Below, piece after piece: positions 9,761 through 18,603 of a stretch of DNA of 64,000 nt. Under the pieces are notes generated by a model. It saw only the letters and a program-made list of their open reading frames with translations, made no database searches and was not told the DNA's origin. Position 1 is the stretch's first letter; each line of letters starts with the position of its first letter. Position numbers and translations under genes: made by a program. This DNA is from Vickermania ingenoplastis (Eukaryota > Euglenozoa > Kinetoplastea > Trypanosomatida > Trypanosomatidae), in contig VFSE01000072.1 in assembly GCA_010157825.1 (NCBI GenBank), positions 248,001 through 312,000 on the forward strand, read 5' to 3'.

Positions 9761-10112
9761 TTTGGTGCTGGCGTGAGAGAAAAGTATAATTCGGCCACAA
9801 GATACGCCGCCTCGGAGTTAAAAGGAACAAAAAAAAAAAGAGCACTGAAGTATGTATGGAAACGACAGACGCAAAAAGCAAAAAAGGGGGACCAGATGAG
9901 AGAGAGAAAATGTTTAAAAAAGGACTAGACCTGGTGGGTGGAGATGGAGGAGCACATATAAGCGGTGGGAAATGCATTCCTTTAAAGTTGGGCAACAACA
10001 ATAACGGAGAGAAACCTTATATATTTGTCTTGTCTTTTCTTGTATCAAAAGGATTCGATACGTGTACAGGCGTGTGCCACCCATCTCTCCTTCCCTTCTC
10101 GGGTGCTTCTCC
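9761..10112 (-). other. Intergenic region
   Basis: It holds the RPN7 leader and a T-rich tract in the transcript (9819-9842) with AG at 9811-9812, then an A/G-rich plus-strand stretch (9843-9925) that is the 3' flank of the 1,086-residue gene. No gene is seen. Confidence 0.45.
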
Positions 10113-13100
10113 CTACGCCTCCTGCGAGACGCTCTTTGCAACGGGTCGGGGGGTCTCGAACGCGGCCCACGGGTCTGGTAGGACAGAGCTGCGGCTCGTG
10201 GGCTCCGTCCCGGTTTCGCCTCTCAGCACGCCGCCTCCTGGGGAAGACGCGTACGTGTTGCCCCGGCGGGGAATGGGGGACATCGTTGCCGAGGAGGAGA
10301 GGGCCGTCGTGTTCGGCGTGATACGGCTCGTCGTCCCGTCCTCCTCGCGGCTGAGGAGCCGACTGGTGCTCGTACTGCGCACCTCCGCAGATCCGAACGG
10401 GGGATGGTGGTGGCGGTGCCGGAAGAAGTTCTCGGTGTAGCGGTCCGAGGACCCGCCGAGGTCGCCGTCCTCCGTGGTGGAGGTGGAGAGAAACCTACCG
10501 TCGCCGTCGCCGTCGCCGTGAAGGTGAGCGGCATACAGGGGGCGTTGGTGGTGTGGCGGGCCGCCAGCCGTCGCCCGCAGCGCCGCAGCGAACTCTGCCA
10601 GCTGCGGGTCTCTGTCCAGCGGGATGCCGGGGGCACCGTTGTCGTGCACCTGCTGTGAGGCGCGCGGGGTGTGGTGCTGGTGGTGGTGGCCGGCAGCGCG
10701 ACGCACCGCCCCCTCCGGTGCGAGCGCCTCCGCCTCCCACAGCCGCTGCTGCTCCTCGGTGAGGGCACTGCGCAGAAACATCAGGTCGCTCAGCATTCGC
10801 ACCTCGGAGGCGGCAGCAAGGTCGTCCAGCTGGCGCACCTGCACGGAGCGGGGAGTCGTCAGCTGCGCCGTGGAGTAGCGGCTGCGGCTGCGCGGCGTGT
10901 CGCGGCCCGTGGCATCCAGCCGGCTGGGGCTCCGGGCGGGGCTCTCCGAGGCGCCGCGGTTCCTCATCCCACCGGGGCTGAGCGAAAGCACGCAGCGCTG
11001 CGGGGTGAACGTACACTCCTCCATCGCTAGAGCGTCCACTTCCTCCCGCAGCCGCTGCAGGCGCTGCGCCCGCGTCTCCTGCCACAGCGCGCCGCGCTCC
11101 AGCATGGCCCTGACCTGCGCCGGCGTGCAGGGGCGGCCGCCAATGACGCTACGCTCTGCGGCCGGCGCGACGCAGGGGCGGCGGGCACTGGCGGCCGCAT
11201 CTGCAGCGTGCGGCCCCCGAGGCGACTGACTCGGGCTGCGGACCATCCCGGTGTCAGGCGCAATGCCGTGCCGTAGCTCCTGCGCCTCGCGCTGCAGCCG
11301 GTGGAGCAGCAGCAGTCGCTCGTGCACCGGCATGGTACGGTACTCCTCTCGCTTCATGGCGAGGGCGCGGCTGCGGGGCGAGATGGCCGGTTGAAAGCTG
11401 TACGCCGGCGCCGGTTCATCACGGCACTCGTACGGGGGGGCCTCACCAGCATCCGCCCAGCCTTCGGTTCCAGCCACAGCATGCTCGTCGTTGGGGCCCT
11501 CTGCGGCCACGCTGTCATTCAAGCGAGCATCCGTCGTGTCGACAAGGTCCACCAGGTCGATCCCTCGGCCGTTGGGTTTGGCCAACAGATGTGCTCTCGC
11601 CTCGCCCTGGGCCTGGGCCTGGGCCTGCTTCTGCTGGGCCCGCATCAGCTTCCGCTTCATGCGACGGTGGTGCAGCAAGTACGTGAGCTGATGCTGCTCG
11701 AGTCGGCGGCGGCACACCTCCCGCTGGTCTGCCGGGAGCGAGTGGAACGGAACCCATTCCTTCCGCTCATCGCTCCAGAGCATCGGCAAGCCGTTTGGAT
11801 GGAAGAACGCCGAGCCCGTGAGGGGGTCGTGGCCGCTGCGCTGCGCCGCCTCCTCCAGCTGCTGCCGCTGGTACGCGGCACGCTTCGCCAACAGATTTTT
11901 TGAACGCTCCAGCACCGCATCACTCGCCTGGCGCCGTTCGCGGTCCTTCGGCTGCTCCTTTTCCTTCCTTTCCGTCGCGACGTTGCCGGTTGTCTCCCGC
12001 TCGTTGCGCTGGTGCTCCTGCAGCAGCCGGTGCAGGCCCCGCATGCGTTCGGCTACGAGACGGTTGGTCAGCGGCGCAGACCCGCCGCGCCCGGCTCTCT
12101 CGGGAGGAGCGGCAGATCTCATCCTCCCCTCGGCCCGGCCACGCCGGAACCGAATTATCGTCTTCTTGCGCCACTCGCGTCGTGCGGCAACGGCCTCCAG
12201 CGCCTGCTGCGCCTGCAGCTGCGCCAGGCGCCTGGCCCGGTCCGCTGCCCACTCCTCACTGCGGCGCAGGAAGGCCTCCGTCTCCGCCGCCGTCATCACC
12301 CGGCGGGCCGGCACCACAGCCTCCACCGCCTGCGGCGCCTGCCCATCCCCCGTGGCGTGCTGCGATGGAGCGCTGGCAGCAGCGGCTGGGAGAGGTCGCC
12401 CGGCGGCCTGCGCGGCCTCGCGGCGCAGCTGCTGGTCCAGTAGGAGGCTCGCCATCGCCTTCCCCGTACGAGGAGTGAAGGGGCACTCCTGTAGCCGCCT
12501 CGTCTCCGCGGCCGCCTTCGACGCCGCCAGGCGCTGCGCCTGGCGGGCAGCGGCCGCCTGCGCCTCTTCGTACAGCTGTTTGCAGCGCACCGCCTGCTGC
12601 GCCAGCGAACGTTGTCGCGCCTGCCGCCGGCGCCGGGACGCCTCGGCCTCTGCGAGGGCCTCGAGAACACCGCGAAGCCGCTCTCCAGCCGCCTCCGCCC
12701 CCGTCGCCGCTGGGATCGACGCGGCGTAGAGGGTGCGAATCCCCAGCGGGGCGTGTAGCGCTTCGATGCGCTTCAGTCCCTCTTCTGCCTGGCGCTGCGC
12801 TCGCTGCTGGCGGAAGGCGAGCACGTGCGCCGGCACCACCTTGTGCGATGGCGGAACGGCCGGTCGCAGGGCCGCCTGCATCGCGGCCTCGCGGTGCCGC
12901 AGGTATGTCTCGCGCTCCTGCAGCGCACGTGGAGACGGGCGGTTGGCGGCGCGCTCCTCATCTCGCGCCGCCTGCAGCGCAGCGGTGCGGCGCGGTGTCC
13001 TCTTGGCCGGGCTGCCGGCTCGCTGCCCCGCTGGGGCGGCACCGCAGCCCCCGGGCGACGGCGTCATCGTCTTGGCCGTCGCGGCCGTCACAACAGTATC

Positions 13101-13373
13101 TGTGAGGGCGGCTGGCGGGGGAGGGAGATGCGCTGTGGGTGGCGGACTGGTGCTCCTGGCGGCTGGGGGTGGCGGCGGCGGCGGGGTGCCCGCGGCGGAC
13201 GCTGTGGCCGAGGCAGTATCGGCCGCAGACATGGGAGGGGAGCGCGTGGCGTTGTCGTTTTCAGGGGATGTGTTGGTGTAGGAGTGCTGTACGCTGCGGG
13301 TGGCTGGCTGGGAGCTGCTCTCCCGCGACTCCTCCTCTTCGCTGATGACAATCACGTCTGCGGGGGTAGACAT
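10113..13373 (-). CDS. Large Ala/Arg-rich coiled-coil protein with repeated FTP motifs
   Basis: The 1,086-residue protein is not recognised. The open frame starts earlier at a GTG, but the first ATG is at 13373 and follows an acceptor (CAG, AG at 13423-13424). Residues 7-15 (VIVISEEEE) match a SUMO-interacting motif: a hydrophobic run followed by acidic residues. Residues about 60-150 are Pro/Ala-rich. From 150 to 600 and from 670 to 880 there are long Arg/Gln/Ala/Glu helices, probably coiled coil. Three spaced motifs share a pattern, ECPFTP (296-301), YSFQPAIS (658-665) and ECTFTP (786-791), each following a charged helix. Such F-x-P repeats are common in uncharacterised cytoskeletal proteins of flagellates, so a cytoskeletal or flagellar role is plausible but inferred. 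There is no membrane segment or enzyme motif. Confidence 0.8.
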   Translation of the reverse strand: MSTPADVIVISEEEESRESSSQPATRSVQHSYTNTSPENDNATRSPPMSAADTASATASAAGTPPPPPPPAARSTSPPPTAHLPPPPAALTDTVVTAATAKTMTPSPGGCGAAPAGQRAGSPAKRTPRRTAALQAARDEERAANRPSPRALQERETYLRHREAAMQAALRPAVPPSHKVVPAHVLAFRQQRAQRQAEEGLKRIEALHAPLGIRTLYAASIPAATGAEAAGERLRGVLEALAEAEASRRRRQARQRSLAQQAVRCKQLYEEAQAAAARQAQRLAASKAAAETRRLQECPFTPRTGKAMASLLLDQQLRREAAQAAGRPLPAAAASAPSQHATGDGQAPQAVEAVVPARRVMTAAETEAFLRRSEEWAADRARRLAQLQAQQALEAVAARREWRKKTIIRFRRGRAEGRMRSAAPPERAGRGGSAPLTNRLVAERMRGLHRLLQEHQRNERETTGNVATERKEKEQPKDRERRQASDAVLERSKNLLAKRAAYQRQQLEEAAQRSGHDPLTGSAFFHPNGLPMLWSDERKEWVPFHSLPADQREVCRRRLEQHQLTYLLHHRRMKRKLMRAQQKQAQAQAQGEARAHLLAKPNGRGIDLVDLVDTTDARLNDSVAAEGPNDEHAVAGTEGWADAGEAPPYECRDEPAPAYSFQPAISPRSRALAMKREEYRTMPVHERLLLLHRLQREAQELRHGIAPDTGMVRSPSQSPRGPHAADAAASARRPCVAPAAERSVIGGRPCTPAQVRAMLERGALWQETRAQRLQRLREEVDALAMEECTFTPQRCVLSLSPGGMRNRGASESPARSPSRLDATGRDTPRSRSRYSTAQLTTPRSVQVRQLDDLAAASEVRMLSDLMFLRSALTEEQQRLWEAEALAPEGAVRRAAGHHHQHHTPRASQQVHDNGAPGIPLDRDPQLAEFAAALRATAGGPPHHQRPLYAAHLHGDGDGDGRFLSTSTTEDGDLGGSSDRYTENFFRHRHHHPPFGSAEVRSTSTSRLLSREEDGTTSRITPNTTALSSSATMSPIPRRGNTYASSPGGGVLRGETGTEPTSRSSVLPDPWAAFETPRPVAKSVSQEA

Positions 13374-13874
13374 CGGGACGCCACACACCCGAGCACAAGC
13401 AGCACGGCTCTAGTTGAGGAATCTGCCAAAGCAAAGCAAGAGGGGGGAAAAAAAAACTATGAGGAATGATGATGTAGAAAAGCAGTGCTGTGGAAAGGGG
13501 GAACACCAGCGAGCGGTACACGTAAAGAGAGGAGCTCAAGGACGGGCTGCGGCGCTGCTTACCTTCTGCCGGTGGCGTTTATCTTATCTTTGCAGTTAGT
13601 ATCGTATTGTTGGGCAACACGAAAGTTTTTGTGAGCTATTGCGCAAGTATGAAGGAGGACGAAAAGAAGTTTTGGTCGAGAGAGAGAGAGGAGAAGGAGG
13701 ACATAGATGAAGAGGACGGCGAGGGTTGTAGCGGTTGTTCCCTAGCGGCAAGTGCATGAATAATAATTAAAAAAAAAACTAACTGATTCATGCCTATGGA
13801 GCAGGTGGTGCGGTACTCTCAAAATCTCTGTGGTGTGATGACACAAGGAGGAGAGGGGAATTAGGGGCTAGTGG
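13374..13874 (-). other. Intergenic region with splice acceptor
   Basis: The transcript has a run of T and C (13433-13458), then GGCAG with AG at 13423-13424, 49 nt before the ATG of the 1,086-residue gene. The 3' flank of the URI gene contains an (AG)n stretch at 13679-13694 and an A run at 13770-13779. No gene is seen. Confidence 0.5.
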
Positions 13875-15263
13875 CTACTCTTCTCCCAGCTGCTCCGACA
13901 GAAAGAGCGACTTTCGTTTTTTGACCTGGGCAGCAGGAGCGGCGGCTGGCGCCCCGGCCAGCGGTGCCAGGCCCTCCGGCGTCGGCCTCTCCCTGACATC
14001 TCCTAGCTCCACCCTTGTTGTTGTGCTACTCTGCTGCTTCCCAACCGCACCAGCCGCGGTGTCACGCTGCCCTAGGGTTTGCGTTGCCTCCTGATTCTGA
14101 GGCGGTAGGGCCTGTGAGCTGACCGTGGGGCTGTGTCTGTCGGTTGGTGGGAGGGAAGCCGCTGCGCTAGGCCCTCCTCGTTCAAAGACGGGGCCAATAC
14201 AACCTGGGTGGGCGAAGGCGGTAGTCCCCGCCGGCACAAAGGATCGAGGGGCAGCCGCGGGAGCCTCGCGATCCGCCACATCTGGTGCAAAGGAGACCCG
14301 TTTTGTGTTCTGCTTCTTCTCGGGGTCCTCTCGATCCTTCCATGCTTGGGGGGCAGCCTCTTTCGGCTCGGGAGGTGCGCTTGGTGGTGCCTTGCTCTGC
14401 CCTGCCAGGCACTGCTGCAGGCGGGACCGCAGATGCCTCTCCTTCTTTCGCATCACGGCGTCTGTCAGGAGCTTCTCCATGTAGCCGTCGTCTTCCAGCA
14501 GCTGCGCCGCCTCGTCCGCCCCTTTATCCGTCAGCAGAGTGTCCTCTAGGTCTGCCAGCTCCTCCTCCCCCAGTTCGTCGGCCTCTGTGATGGTACATAG
14601 CGCCGCTACCGACTCGCCCGTAAGCTGCGACAGCACGCGCAGCTCCTCCGGGGTGAGGCTCGTGAAGCCGCTCGGCAGCGCAGCGGCCTCCGCGGCGGTC
14701 TCACTGGGCCCGGAGACGGGGAGCGACGCTGCCGGACTCGACGATGGCGGAGGCGGAGGCGCTGATGGAGCAGGATTTACCGCCGCCATCGGTGCCGTTC
14801 CAATGGTGTCGCTCCCCTTCGGGGCAGGGACCACCTCCTGGCGGAACATTGCTGTCTTCTCTCGCAGGAGGCGTATCTCCTCGGCCAGCACCGTCGACTC
14901 ACGCCGCAAGAAGTCGCGGCGCCGCTCCGCGATCGCCTTCGCCTGCGAGACGCTGCGCTCCACGAACCAGCCATCGCCCAGCAGTACTAGAATCTTGTTC
15001 GTCTCATTTAGTTCAGCCGAGAAGTACCCTAGGCCCCCCGCTACAGGAGCAAGCAAGCGGTGCCGCGATCGCGTCAGAAGCGTGTCGAGGGTGCCCATAA
15101 GCTCACCGTACTCGTGCAGTCGCCCTTCCAGGCTTGTCTTCCGCTGCTGCTGCTGCTGGTGCAGGTACTGATACAGCTCCTCCCCTGTCAGCAGCTCGGC
15201 GTCGGATAGGTCATCACCGGCGATGGTCGGCTCGGGCTGCAGGGTCCCAGCGTCTGGCAGCAT
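13875..15263 (-). CDS. URI1: URI-type prefoldin (RPB5 interactor) homologue
   Basis: The 462-residue protein carries an alpha-type prefoldin domain at about residues 28-147: a helix with a Gln run, a hairpin around LAPVAGGLGYFSAEL, and the segment LLGDGWFVERSVSQA, which closely matches URI (LLGD.WF...S..QA). URI scaffolds the R2TP/prefoldin-like complex that assembles RNA polymerases and other large complexes with HSP90. The C-terminal half is Pro/Ala-rich and disordered. It contains KRVSFAPD (RVSF at 322-325), a textbook protein phosphatase 1 docking motif; human URI is known to bind PP1 gamma. CIGPVFERG (355-363) may correspond to the short URI C-terminal box. The frame starts upstream at a TTG; the ATG at 15263 was chosen because no earlier ATG exists. 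Confidence 0.82.
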   Translation of the reverse strand: MLPDAGTLQPEPTIAGDDLSDAELLTGEELYQYLHQQQQQRKTSLEGRLHEYGELMGTLDTLLTRSRHRLLAPVAGGLGYFSAELNETNKILVLLGDGWFVERSVSQAKAIAERRRDFLRRESTVLAEEIRLLREKTAMFRQEVVPAPKGSDTIGTAPMAAVNPAPSAPPPPPSSSPAASLPVSGPSETAAEAAALPSGFTSLTPEELRVLSQLTGESVAALCTITEADELGEEELADLEDTLLTDKGADEAAQLLEDDGYMEKLLTDAVMRKKERHLRSRLQQCLAGQSKAPPSAPPEPKEAAPQAWKDREDPEKKQNTKRVSFAPDVADREAPAAAPRSFVPAGTTAFAHPGCIGPVFERGGPSAAASLPPTDRHSPTVSSQALPPQNQEATQTLGQRDTAAGAVGKQQSSTTTRVELGDVRERPTPEGLAPLAGAPAAAPAAQVKKRKSLFLSEQLGEE

Positions 15264-15781
15264 GGTACCCAGTCCTATTGCTGATGCAATCAACAAGGCC
15301 TGATTAGGGCGGGGCGCTTATTTAAATTGAGTGATGAGTGGTTGGGCAAGCTCTCTCGTCGACGACGGCCCGGGGACGCAAGGAGGAAGAAAAGAAAAAG
15401 GAAAAGAATGTGCCAAAAAAAAAAAACAAGAATGAAACGCGCCAATGGTGCGGCTATCATATGGGCTAGAACACCATACACAATTTATAGATAAAGGGGG
15501 CTCTTTTACGGAAGGGGGTACGGTGGGTGTTTGTTGTATTTCTCTCTCTCTCTCTCTCTTTCTGTTTCATGTGGCTCATAAAACCATCCGAAAGAACAAT
15601 CTATAATAGTCATTGTATGAAAGGAACAGGGAAGGGAGGTCGGGGCTATCGCAAGACTACTGTGGTACAGGGATAGGAGGCGTGTTCACAAACACATAGA
15701 AGCCTCGCCTTCCGCAGTGCTGCCGTCGGTTGCATCCGCATTTAACTCTCTCTCTCTCTCTCTTTCATTTTTTGAGGCTAT
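15264..15781 (-). other. Intergenic region with two (TC)n tracts
   Basis: A C/T tract in the transcript (about 15377-15405) with AG at 15355-15356 is a candidate acceptor for URI. (TC)n runs on the plus strand at 15541-15559 and 15746-15764 are purine runs in the transcript, in the 3' flank of the DNAAF4 gene. No gene is seen. Confidence 0.45.
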
Positions 15782-17716
15782 TCAAGGGGCAGCAGCAGCA
15801 GCAGCAGGGGCAGCAGTAGGAGGGGCAGCAGCAGCAGCAGCAGCAGGGGCTTGCGAAGGGGTCGTCGACTCGTCGGATTTTTTCATACCCCCTGTGCTGG
15901 CGCTAACGAGGGTGTCCAGCCGGATCTTCTCCTCCAGCCGCAGGCAGTCGTCCATAAGATCGTTGTCATACGGGGTGATGCGCAGCGCCGACTGGAGGTA
16001 CATGTGCGCCGCGTGGTAGTCCCTCTTCCCACACAGCGCGGCAGCACCGCGGACGTACGCCTTGAGGAGTAGGTAGACGTGGTTGCTCTGCTCAGTGATG
16101 CGTTTGGCGGCGGCTCGGCGCTGCGCCACCAACTCGTCTCGATTGCTCCGCTTTGCCTTCCCGTCTTCTTCGCTCTCGGCGGCGGCCTCGTCGAGTTCGA
16201 TCTCCTCCTCGTCGTCACTGTCCATTCCGTCCAGGCCATCCGTGGACTGCAGCGCCTCGGCGACCTCCTGGCACTGCTGGATGATGCCGTGGCACTCCTT
16301 GAGGGCCTCGTCGAAGGCCTCTTGGACAAGGTACACCACCACTCGATTGCTGCGGGCGTGAGCGTGCATTGGGTCCTCCTCAAGGATCTCCGTGTAGATG
16401 GCCTCGGCCTCCTCGTAGGCTCCCTGGTAGAAACGAGACATGGCCGTCTGCATCTTTGTCCCGAAGGGGTTGGCGGATGCCGCATCCTCCTCGGCCAAGC
16501 CGTTCTCCTTGGCCAGCTGCTCAAGCATCTCGAGGTCCTTTGGTGTCTGGTCGTCATACAACGGGTCTGCGTACGCCGCCGCCATGCGGTAGTCGTGGAG
16601 GCCCTTGAGCAGCTCGTTGCCCCACACATACCCCGCGCCGCGTCGGGCGTGGATCTTGGTCATGAGAAACCGATATCGATCTTGCGAAAGCTCGCTGGAT
16701 GGCGTGTTGGCGAGAAGGTCCAGGGCCAGGCTGCAGTCCTCCACACACTTCTTGTACTCCGTCAGCTGCAGATAGCAGGCGGCACGATTCATGACGCACG
16801 TCAGGAAGACACCGTCGCGCTTGATGGACTCGCTATACGCGTCGGCTGCGGCCTTAAACTCGTGGTTCTTGTAGTACGTGTCTCCCTTCTCCTTCCAGAA
16901 CATGGGCGAGTCCTGCAGGTTTACCGGCTTGTAGCGGCTCTGCCGGTAGTACTCGTCGTCGCCTCTGGAGCGCACCGGCATCGCCAGCGTCTTTGGCGTG
17001 AACTGCATCGGAATGTGTACGGTGTCCGTTTGCCGCACGGCAGGCGCCTCGCTGCTGCCTGCTGTGGTGGTCGGTGTCGCCGCCGGCTTGCCCTCCGCCA
17101 TCTCCAGGTCCGTGAAGGCGTGGAGAAGCTCCGCCGGGGTCTTTGGTGTAACACGCTGCTTCTTTTCTTCTACCTGCTTCTCCCACTGATAGAGATCCTC
17201 TTCGGCTGCATTTTTCTCGGCGGTCATGCGGGTCTCGATGGTTCGTCTCTGCGCCTTATCTACATCCCACTGCGCTTCCGTCATGCGCCGTGCCTCTGCC
17301 TCTCGCTGCTTCTTTCGAGCCTCTAGCTTCTCGTTGTACCGCTTCTCTGAGCGCTCTAAGGAGGCCTTGCGGCGCTCGAGGATCTCCTTCTTGGTCAGTA
17401 CTTGAATCGGAGCCGCGCCGTTGACGCCCTTCTCCTCGTTGATGGTCAGCCGATCCCACACCTTCGCTTCTGCCTTCTTTAGCTTGACGTGGATCAGGCC
17501 GTGGGCCTCCGCATCGAAGTAGAACCTCCCCTCATCTGGATCAATCTCCGCCAACAGATCGAGGTTCAGCAGATACGTGGGAGGGGCATTAATTTTGAGG
17601 AATGTGTCCGTGAACAGCACATCCACGGCCTCCTTCTTGAAGCCACCCTTGAGGAGAACATGGACGCTCACTTCGTCTTGCGTCTGATCCCACTCATACG
17701 TCGGCTTAATCGGCAT
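15782..17716 (-). CDS. DNAAF4: Dynein axonemal assembly factor 4 (DYX1C1-like), CS + TPR protein
   Basis: The 644-residue protein starts with a CS (p23-like) domain at residues 3-90. A charged coiled coil follows (109-190). Then comes IPMQFTPKTLAMPVRSR (235-251), which matches the DYX1C1 linker (FTPR.FPT..RES). TPR repeats occupy about 272-340, 420-480 and 545-600, including GDTYYKNHEFKAAADAYSES. DNAAF4 works with HSP90/HSP70 in the cytoplasm to preassemble axonemal dynein arms, consistent with a motile flagellum. It is longer than the human protein (about 420 aa) because of an acidic insert (498-519) and extra TPRs. The last 23 residues are an Ala/Pro tail encoded by a GCA/GGG simple repeat. 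The acceptor CAG (AG at 17733-17734) lies only 16 nt before the ATG. Confidence 0.9.
   Translation of the reverse strand: MPIKPTYEWDQTQDEVSVHVLLKGGFKKEAVDVLFTDTFLKINAPPTYLLNLDLLAEIDPDEGRFYFDAEAHGLIHVKLKKAEAKVWDRLTINEEKGVNGAAPIQVLTKKEILERRKASLERSEKRYNEKLEARKKQREAEARRMTEAQWDVDKAQRRTIETRMTAEKNAAEEDLYQWEKQVEEKKQRVTPKTPAELLHAFTDLEMAEGKPAATPTTTAGSSEAPAVRQTDTVHIPMQFTPKTLAMPVRSRGDDEYYRQSRYKPVNLQDSPMFWKEKGDTYYKNHEFKAAADAYSESIKRDGVFLTCVMNRAACYLQLTEYKKCVEDCSLALDLLANTPSSELSQDRYRFLMTKIHARRGAGYVWGNELLKGLHDYRMAAAYADPLYDDQTPKDLEMLEQLAKENGLAEEDAASANPFGTKMQTAMSRFYQGAYEEAEAIYTEILEEDPMHAHARSNRVVVYLVQEAFDEALKECHGIIQQCQEVAEALQSTDGLDGMDSDDEEEIELDEAAAESEEDGKAKRSNRDELVAQRRAAAKRITEQSNHVYLLLKAYVRGAAALCGKRDYHAAHMYLQSALRITPYDNDLMDDCLRLEEKIRLDTLVSASTGGMKKSDESTTPSQAPAAAAAAAPPTAAPAAAAAAP
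15786..15850. repeat. GCA-rich microsatellite coding a poly-Ala/Pro tail
   Basis: Imperfect (gca)n interrupted by ggg occurs inside the 3' end of the DNAAF4 coding region and gives the C-terminal Ala/Pro tail. Such runs change length easily by slippage. Confidence 0.85.
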
Positions 17717-18603
17717 GTTTCCCTCTTGATTACTGCAGCGACCGAAAAAAAAAAGGAGGAGGAAGTACAGGAAAGAAAACTTGTGTAGCAGCCTATATGT
17801 AAATATATGTTCTGCAGCAATTCGTGTTGCCGTGTTCTCCCCCCACGCAGCGAGATTTATTTAACTTTTAAATGTGTAACGAACGTATCGAGTTTGAAAA
17901 AAGAACAAGAGAAGAGGGGGGAGGCCAAATTGTGCAAGATCACGTAGTAGGTCGTCACACACACACACACAGAGAGAGAAAGAGAAAAGAGAAGAGAGCT
18001 TGTTGCCCCCGAGGACAGTTTATATACTGCAGGGTGTAAGGCTAAGGCTGTCATTGCGTGAGTCGGGATTCCGCTGCTGGTATCCACCAAGGTGGGGGAA
18101 GGAGAGAGAAGTTCAATGAAGACCTTCTTGGAACTGAAATGCTGTCGAAAAGGACCAGTAATGGTGGTCTTTTTGCTTGGTTTTGTCCTCCGCTCTTCTT
18201 CTCCTGCGTTCGATTAGATGAGCGAGAAGAACACATAAACAGAGATCCCACAGGAGGGTACCTCAGCCACAAATAAAAACAGAGCAAAAAAAAACCAAAA
18301 AAAAACATCAACAACTAAACGTGTGGTCGTCGCTTTTCTTCAGCGTAGGGTAGTTTCAGTTCAGTTGGGTGCCCCTGCTCCTGTGATTGTCCGGGTGCGG
18401 ATTCGAATCCTCGCCACCCCGAGGAGAAAGGAGAACGATCCTACCACCACCGAAGTAGAGCAAGTCTCTCGAGCCTCTAGACAGGTCCCACTTTGTAAGC
18501 CTGGAGGTTCATTTCATATTTTAACTGTAATAATAGCTCCCTGGATCCAGTCGGATGCGTGGGAGAGCCGTGTAAGCAATGCCAGCTCCACTGATCCACC
18601 ACT
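17717..18603 (-). other. Intergenic region with a tRNA-like stretch
   Basis: The transcript has a T/C tract (17743-17783) with CAG 16 nt before the DNAAF4 ATG. (CA)n and (GA)n runs lie at 17958-17992. A stretch on the plus strand at about 18345-18421 resembles a degenerate tRNA and is listed separately. The rest looks like the 3' UTR of the CDP-diacylglycerol synthase gene. No protein gene is supported. Confidence 0.45.
18345..18421 (+). other. Degenerate tRNA-like sequence
   Basis: The stretch has a D-arm-like TTCAGTTGGGT, a possible TGTGATT anticodon loop (GTG, His-type), a TTCGAAT T-loop inside a perfect 12-bp palindrome (399-410 of this kilobase, GGATTCGAATCC) and CCACCCC where the acceptor end should be. 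Pairing is poor: only 5 of 7 acceptor pairs, one mismatch in the T stem and no good anticodon stem. If it is of tRNA origin it is a decayed copy. It could also be chance. Confidence 0.2.

Noticed and set aside
16079-17326. 415-codon open frame on the plus strand
   Set aside because: Antisense shadow of DNAAF4; no family resemblance.
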